A DNA stretch of 61,892 bases from JACQHM01 sp964535215. GTDB lineage: Bacteria > Methylomirabilota > Methylomirabilia > Methylomirabilales > JACQHM01. Shown piece by piece: positions 57,319-61,892 of the stretch (the stretch's first letter is position 1; each line of letters opens with the position of its first letter). Both the position numbers and the translations under genes were made by a program. The notes under the pieces are model-generated. The model had not been told where the DNA came from, did not search any database, and worked only from the letters and a program-made list of their open reading frames with translations. The DNA is taken from assembly GCA_964535215.1 (NCBI GenBank), contig CAZHST010000021.1, positions 1 to 61,892 on the forward strand, written 5' to 3'.

Positions 57319-57930
57319 ATGGCTGGACCTTTGACGGAACGGCAGCGAGCCGTCCTAGAATGCATCCAGGCTTTCTTGAAGGAGCGGGGCCTCCCTCCCA
57401 CCGTTCGGGAGATCGGGGAGCGGCTCGGTCTAGATCCCCATGCCGTTCACGATCACCTCAAGGCCCTGGAGCGGAAGGGGTACGTGAAAAGGGAATCCGC
57501 CAAGGCCAGGTCGCTTCGTGTCCTTCACGCCGTGCAGGAGGGAGCTGGTCGCCCGATCCCCATCGTCGGTCGGGTCCAGGCAGGCCTTCCGCTCCTGGCG
57601 GTGGAGAATGTCGAAGGGACCCTCCCGGTGGCCGAGGAATGGCTTGGGGGAGCGGAGGCCTTCTTCTTGAAGGTGAAGGGGGAAAGTATGGTCGGGGCCC
57701 ATATCCAGGATGGCGACTACGTCCTGGTCCGTCGCCAGGACAGGGCTGAGGATGGAGAGATCGTCGTGGCCCTCCTGGATGACGAGGCGACCATCAAGCG
57801 TCTGATCCGACGAGAGGGGAATATCCTTTTACAACCTGAAAACCCCTCTATGGCCCCGATCAAGATCGAGGAGGGGCAGGACCGCTTCCGGATCCTGGGG
57901 AAGGTGATCGGCGTCTTCCGGAAGCTCTAG
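57319..57930 (+). CDS. lexA: LexA repressor, SOS regulator
   Basis: LexA represses the SOS genes and cleaves itself when RecA is active. The 203-residue protein has the winged helix (PPTVREIGERLGLDPHAVHD), the cleavage site A88-G89 in GRVQAGLPLLAVENVEG, the nucleophile S123 (VKGESMVGAHIQDGD) and the general-base K160 (DDEATIKRL). Residue spacing fits an active LexA. The start is ATG at 57319, with AGGAGGGG ahead. An earlier in-frame ATG at 57283 falls in the second operator and is rejected. recA follows after 57 bases, probably in the same SOS-controlled transcript. Confidence 0.95.
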   Translation: MAGPLTERQRAVLECIQAFLKERGLPPTVREIGERLGLDPHAVHDHLKALERKGYVKRESAKARSLRVLHAVQEGAGRPIPIVGRVQAGLPLLAVENVEGTLPVAEEWLGGAEAFFLKVKGESMVGAHIQDGDYVLVRRQDRAEDGEIVVALLDDEATIKRLIRREGNILLQPENPSMAPIKIEEGQDRFRILGKVIGVFRKL

Positions 57931-57987
57931 GGGTCCTCGAGACAAAAAAACGCCCTTCGGCAAGCAGGTGAAGAGGAGGAAACGATC

Positions 57988-59061
57988 ATGGTCGAGCGGA
58001 AGGATCGCGAGCCGCAACCCCGTGAAGGACAGGGGAAGACTATTGTGAAGGATAGGGAAAAGGAAAAGGCCCTGGAGCTGGCCATCGCCCAGATCGAGAA
58101 GGCCTATGGGAAAGGGGCGATCATGCGGATGGGGGAGAAGGGGCCCCTGGTCCCGATCGCCACGATCCCCACCGGGTCGCTGGAGCTGGATGCGGCCTTA
58201 GGGGTCGGAGGGTTGCCCAGGGGCCGGATTGTGGAGATCTTCGGGCCGGAGATGTCAGGGAAGACGACCCTCGCCCTCCACGTCATCTGCGAGGCCCAAA
58301 AAAGGGGCGGGGCTGCTGCCTTCATTGACGCGGAGCATGCTTTGGACCCCCACTATGCCCAGGCCTTGGGGGTCAACCTGGACGATCTCCTGATCTCCCA
58401 GCCCGATACCGGTGAACAGGCCCTGGAGATCGTCGAGACCCTGGTCCGGAGCGGGGCCCTGGATGTCATCGTTGTTGACTCGGTGGCAGCCCTGGTCCCC
58501 CGGGCCGAGATCGAAGGGGAGATGGGGGAACCGACCATGGGCCTCCAGGCCCGGCTCATGTCCCAGGCATTGCGGAAGCTCACAGCGGCCATCAACCGCT
58601 CGAAGACGGTGGTCATCTTCATTAACCAGATCCGGGAGAAGATAGGGGTGCTCTTTGGCAACCCCGAGACCACGACCGGGGGCCGGGCCTTGAAGTTTTA
58701 CGCCTCCGTCCGTCTGGACATCCGGAAGATTGCGACCCTTAAAGAGGGGGAGGAGATCATCGGGGCCCGGGCGAAGGTCAAGGTGGTGAAGAACAAGGTG
58801 GCGCCCCCGTTCAAGGAGGCCGAGTTTGACCTGATCCACGGTGAGGGGATCTCGCGGCTGGGAAGCCTGTTGGATCTGGGGGTGACGCACAAGCTGGTGG
58901 AGAAGAGCGGGGCATGGTACACCTACAACGGGGAGCGCCTCGGCCAGGGGCGGGAGAACGCCAAGAAGTACCTCCAGGAGCATCCCCAGATCGCCGACGA
59001 GCTAGAGGCGAAGCTCCGGGCCGCCCTGGGGATCCCGGCCTCCACTCCTGAGGAACCGTAA
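57988..59061 (+). CDS. recA: RecA recombinase
   Basis: RecA forms filaments on single-stranded DNA, drives strand exchange and activates LexA self-cleavage. The 357-residue protein has Walker A GPEMSGKTTLALHVI (residues 86-93; Met where E. coli RecA has Ser), AFIDAEHALDPHYAQALGVN, the SQPDTGEQALEI loop, DSVAALVPRAEIEGEMGE, and the DNA-binding loop regions NQIREKIGVLFGNPETTTGG and RALKFYASVRLDIRK. A C-terminal domain ends it normally. An extra 15 residues or so precede the core. The start ATG has GGAGGAAA in front. With lexA it forms an SOS pair. Confidence 0.97.
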   Translation: MVERKDREPQPREGQGKTIVKDREKEKALELAIAQIEKAYGKGAIMRMGEKGPLVPIATIPTGSLELDAALGVGGLPRGRIVEIFGPEMSGKTTLALHVICEAQKRGGAAAFIDAEHALDPHYAQALGVNLDDLLISQPDTGEQALEIVETLVRSGALDVIVVDSVAALVPRAEIEGEMGEPTMGLQARLMSQALRKLTAAINRSKTVVIFINQIREKIGVLFGNPETTTGGRALKFYASVRLDIRKIATLKEGEEIIGARAKVKVVKNKVAPPFKEAEFDLIHGEGISRLGSLLDLGVTHKLVEKSGAWYTYNGERLGQGRENAKKYLQEHPQIADELEAKLRAALGIPASTPEEP

Positions 59062-59076
59062 GCCAATACCCACGAG

Positions 59077-59102
59077 GGGGGCGGTCTTTTGAGGCCGCCC
59101 CC
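59077..59102 (+). terminator. GC hairpin after recA
   Basis: GGGGGCGG (59077-59084) pairs with CCGCCCCC (59095-59102) around a 10-base loop. No U tract follows. It lies between recA and a compositionally different locus and may block readthrough. Confidence 0.4.
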
Positions 59103-59114
59103 GGGGGGCCTTCT

Positions 59115-61385
59115 ATGCGATATCAAATCATTCATGGTGATTGTTTTGAGTGGCTGGCCAAACAGCCGGAGAATTCCTTCCAGGCTGTGATTACTGATCC
59201 TCCGTTCGGCTTGGTTGAATATTCAGAGAAAGAGCTGAAAAAGATGCGAAAGGGGCGTGGAGGGGTCTGGCGCATCCCCCCCAGCATCGGTGGCTCTTTG
59301 CGAAAGCCTCTACCTCACTTCACCGTACTCTCACGTCAAGATATGGAACAACTCCGGGAGTATTTCCATAAATGGGGGAGGCTGATTCTTAGGGTCTTAA
59401 CCCCTGGTGGCCACTTGGTTATCGCGTCGAATCCGCTGTTGTCGCCTTTCCTCTCTTATGGACTCATTGCAGCAGGTTTTGAGCGGCGTGGGGAGATCAT
59501 TCGCCTTGTCCGGACGTTACGCGGCGGGGATCGGCCCAAGTTGGCCGAAGAGGAGTTCCCTAATGTTTCTGTGATGCCCCGAAGTTGCTATGAGCCGTGG
59601 GGCCTTTTCCGTAAACCCCTTCGCGAGCGATCTGTTGCGGAGAACCTGCGGAAGTGGGCCACAGGGGGGCTCCGTCGGACGCCGGATGATCGTCCCTTCC
59701 CCGATGTGCTGAAAAGCGAGTTCCCATCCGAGGAGGAAGAGCGCATCGCTCCCCATCCATCGCTTAAGCCCCAGCGGTTCCTCCGCCAATTGGTGTGGGG
59801 GGCTTTGCCCCTTGGCAAGGGCACGATCGTTGATCCCTTTATGGGAAGTGGTTCGACGCTCGCCGCTGCGGAGGCCTTAGGGTATCCGAGCGTTGGTATC
59901 GAAATTGATCCAGAGTTCGTCGAGATGGCCAAGCGGGCCGTTCCAACGCTTGCCGGATTAGAAGTCGAGTGGCAATCCTTCGAGGGGGCCAATGGGAACG
60001 GAATGGCTGAAAAGGAGGCTGAGGAAATGCCGTTAGATTACAAGCAATTACGTTCGGAGAGACAAGGTGAGGGGGAATGCCTGGAGGAACCGTCGGGTCG
60101 CTACGGAACGTTTCAAGACTGCTTACAGGCACCTATTCACCAGTGGTTTCAGTACCCGGCTGGGTTTTCCTATAAGCTGATCGAGTCCAAGATCCAGGAG
60201 CATCGCCTTGACTCACGCCATTGGATCCTGGATCCTTTTGTCGGCTGCGGGACCACCTTGGTGGCTGCGAAGCTTCAAGGGGTGAATGCTGTTGGCATTG
60301 AAGCTCATCCCTTTGTCCACTGGGTTGCAAAGGTTAAATGTTACTGGGAATATCACCTGCCGGCCCTTGAGCGAATGGTCAACAGCTTTTGCCATGCCGT
60401 AGATGAAGCTTTAACCAGCGGTACCATAGATCATACAGATATCAACGAATTTCCTGAGCTTGTGGGGAAGTGCTATTCCCCTCAAAACCTTGCACGGCTA
60501 AGGTGGATAAGGGATGCTATAGACACCTTAGGTGCCGACAAACCTGCGAAGGACTTTTTAAGGCTTGCTTTAACCGCGACCTTGCGAAATGCTGCGAAAG
60601 CTGGGACGGGCTGGCCCTATATTGCGCCGACCAAGTACCATGAAAAGAGCGTCGAGCGAGAGGCCTGTACGGAGTTTAAACTTCAGGCAAGAAGGATGCT
60701 GAGGGACCTCTACCTTGTCACAGCCGGTTCTCGATGGAGGAAGGCGACAATCACGTTAATTTTGGGTGACGCCAGGTTACCTCACCCTGAGGTGAAGGAA
60801 GAGAGTGTGGATCTCGCGATTACCTCTCCACCCTATTTAAATAACTACGATTACGCTGATCGCACAAGGTTGGAGATGTACTTCTTTGGATGGGCTAAGT
60901 CCTGGTCAGATATCACTCGCTCCGTTCGAGATAAACTCATTCTCGCAGCCACTACGCAGATTCGGCGTTCTGCGTTTCCTAGCCGCGCTCCTGATGCTTT
61001 AGAGAAATCCTTACGTGATGCTCACAGGAAGGTTTACGATAACCTGCGAGATGCGGTTGCTCAGCTTGAGCAGATACGGCTGAGAAAGGGCGGCAAAAAG
61101 AGTTATGACATCATGGTGGCTGGTTATTTCAACGACATGTTCAAGGTGTTATGTCAGGTCTACAAAGCCATGAAGCCTGGTGCCGAGTTCGTTTTGGTGC
61201 TTGGGGATTCAGCTCCATACGGGGTCTACATTCCAACCGAGGAGTATCTAGGGAAGCTCGGTGTCGGGATTGGATTCTCGTCCTATAAGGTTGAAATGCT
61301 CAGAAAACGTGGCGATAAGTGGGCCCACAATTCCCAACGCCATCATGTGGCGCTCAAGGAGTCGATCTTGACGCTCCTCAAGTGA
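59115..61385 (+). CDS. Fused double DNA methyltransferase
   Basis: One 756-residue protein holds two amino-methyltransferases. The first (about 1-295) has the beta-type order: VITDPPFGLVEYS (motif IV) before IVDPFMGSGSTLAAAEALGY (motif I). The second (about 335-756) has the reverse order: ILDPFVGCGTTLVAAKLQGV (motif I) before AITSPPYLNNYDYADR (motif IV, SPPY typical of N4-cytosine enzymes). Fused pairs usually protect the two strands of an asymmetric site, as in type IIS systems. GC content and codon use are below the neighbouring genes, suggesting transfer. A probable endonuclease gene follows after 12 bases. Confidence 0.88.
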   Translation: MRYQIIHGDCFEWLAKQPENSFQAVITDPPFGLVEYSEKELKKMRKGRGGVWRIPPSIGGSLRKPLPHFTVLSRQDMEQLREYFHKWGRLILRVLTPGGHLVIASNPLLSPFLSYGLIAAGFERRGEIIRLVRTLRGGDRPKLAEEEFPNVSVMPRSCYEPWGLFRKPLRERSVAENLRKWATGGLRRTPDDRPFPDVLKSEFPSEEEERIAPHPSLKPQRFLRQLVWGALPLGKGTIVDPFMGSGSTLAAAEALGYPSVGIEIDPEFVEMAKRAVPTLAGLEVEWQSFEGANGNGMAEKEAEEMPLDYKQLRSERQGEGECLEEPSGRYGTFQDCLQAPIHQWFQYPAGFSYKLIESKIQEHRLDSRHWILDPFVGCGTTLVAAKLQGVNAVGIEAHPFVHWVAKVKCYWEYHLPALERMVNSFCHAVDEALTSGTIDHTDINEFPELVGKCYSPQNLARLRWIRDAIDTLGADKPAKDFLRLALTATLRNAAKAGTGWPYIAPTKYHEKSVEREACTEFKLQARRMLRDLYLVTAGSRWRKATITLILGDARLPHPEVKEESVDLAITSPPYLNNYDYADRTRLEMYFFGWAKSWSDITRSVRDKLILAATTQIRRSAFPSRAPDALEKSLRDAHRKVYDNLRDAVAQLEQIRLRKGGKKSYDIMVAGYFNDMFKVLCQVYKAMKPGAEFVLVLGDSAPYGVYIPTEEYLGKLGVGIGFSSYKVEMLRKRGDKWAHNSQRHHVALKESILTLLK

Positions 61386-61397
61386 GGAAGGATCAAC

Positions 61398-61892
61398 ATG
61401 GCAGTCGTTCATCCGGGTAGTGCACTAGGCGAAGCAGTGGGAAAGCTTATCGAGGATCAAATTAGACAAGCTGTTGTCGATGTTTCCCAATCCCTTGGCT
61501 TTCGTGTCACGTCCAGTCGGCTCAGAAATTCCATGAATAACCGTCACCAAATCGATATTGTTATCAGCGATAGTCATCGCAATCCCATTATTTTGATTGA
61601 GCCTAAATATCTTCGCTACACCAAGCACAATTGGGACAAAGGGAGTAGATTATGCATCGCTTTCCATAGCCTTAGAAGAACGTACAGCAGCATTAGGAAA
61701 ACCATCGCTGTTTTAGCAGGCAACTGGACCGATACCTCTGTTGCGTTTATCAGAGGCTTTGGTGTTGAGGTCTATATGATTACCTTTGACCATATCGCTA
61801 GTGTGATGTCTGAATATGGGATTAATTTTGAATGGGAGGAGTGGGATGATGTCGCTCCGGGAGAGGCTTGGGCGGTCTACCAAGGTTTATTA
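61398..61892 (+). CDS. Probable restriction endonuclease, 3' partial
   Basis: The frame opens with ATG at 61398 (GAAGGATC ahead) and runs off the window after 165 codons. It has a PD-(D/E)xK-like core: Asp in HQIDIVISDS, then ILIEPKYLRYTKHNWDKGS with E-x-K in the expected beta-strand distance. No family name can be given. Its place directly behind the double methyltransferase and its similar low GC make it the likely nuclease of the system. Missing the C-terminus, it cannot be classified further. Confidence 0.7.
   Translation, partial: MAVVHPGSALGEAVGKLIEDQIRQAVVDVSQSLGFRVTSSRLRNSMNNRHQIDIVISDSHRNPIILIEPKYLRYTKHNWDKGSRLCIAFHSLRRTYSSIRKTIAVLAGNWTDTSVAFIRGFGVEVYMITFDHIASVMSEYGINFEWEEWDDVAPGEAWAVYQGLL

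Noticed and set aside
1..61892. CRISPR arrays, insertion sequences, phage genes
   Set aside because: No regularly spaced direct repeats of CRISPR size, no transposase motifs, no phage structural genes seen on either strand.

Overview
The window is a GC-rich, gene-dense stretch of a bacterial chromosome with a diderm (lipid A-making) envelope: it carries lpxC, a class A penicillin-binding protein and a CpoB/YbgF-type periplasmic protein. It also carries a Calvin-Benson-Bassham (CBB) cluster with a form I RuBisCO, so the organism or its recent ancestor was an autotroph. Gene order and content (NtrY/NtrC with DUF4390, rpsU-yqeY-mutS2-dnaG-rpoD, a Clp1-like kinase, EndoQ beside lexA) would suit a deep-branching lineage such as NC10/Methylomirabilota or a relative. 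That placement is inference from general resemblance only.

Left part (1-31.6 kb), mostly housekeeping: end of cpoB, an anchored hypothetical, tRNA-Val and a terminator, then thrS-infC-rpmI-rplT-pheS-pheT, a ZapB-like/ZapA pair, 5-formyl-THF cyclo-ligase, rny, folD, a DRG-type GTPase, an RNase Z-like hydrolase, a Nudix enzyme and an SDR. A reductase faces the SDR. An unknown gene plus a class III aminotransferase face a PBP1A gene and overlap it at the 3' end. tyrS and the macromolecular-synthesis block rpsU-yqeY-mutS2-dnaG-rpoD follow, then tRNA-CAU, a zinc-ribbon coiled-coil protein, RNase HI and a DciA-like protein.

Middle part (31.8-44.6 kb), envelope and signalling: lpxC, DUF4390, an NtrY/NtrC two-component pair, a phosphoribosyltransferase, a HAMP membrane protein, a HAD phosphatase, a Clp1-type polynucleotide kinase, a cNMP/P-loop/patatin fusion, an orphan ABC binding protein and a secreted unknown.

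CBB cluster (44.7-52.4 kb, minus strand with cbbR divergent): CBS-domain protein, isocitrate-lyase-like protein, a 56-residue small ORF, cbbL, cbbS, tkt, tal, rpiA. Two genes are broken as given. cbbL lacks its N-terminal half, and with it the catalytic lysines. rpiA has lost its glycine-rich loop and shifts frame there. Divergent sigma-70-like promoters overlap between the CBS gene and cbbR, with a 12-bp palindrome beside them.

Right part (52.4-61.9 kb), DNA maintenance: a TrkA/RCK protein whose pore lacks the potassium filter, PolX, archaemetzincin, a small membrane protein, an EndoQ-type PHP nuclease, lexA with two operators in its own promoter, and recA. A lower-GC restriction-modification locus ends the window: two DNA methyltransferases fused in one protein, then a probable endonuclease cut off by the window edge.

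No CRISPR array, insertion sequence or rRNA gene was seen. No gap between called genes exceeds about 260 bases. The longer gaps hold the listed promoters, terminators and repeats, or nothing I could recognise.
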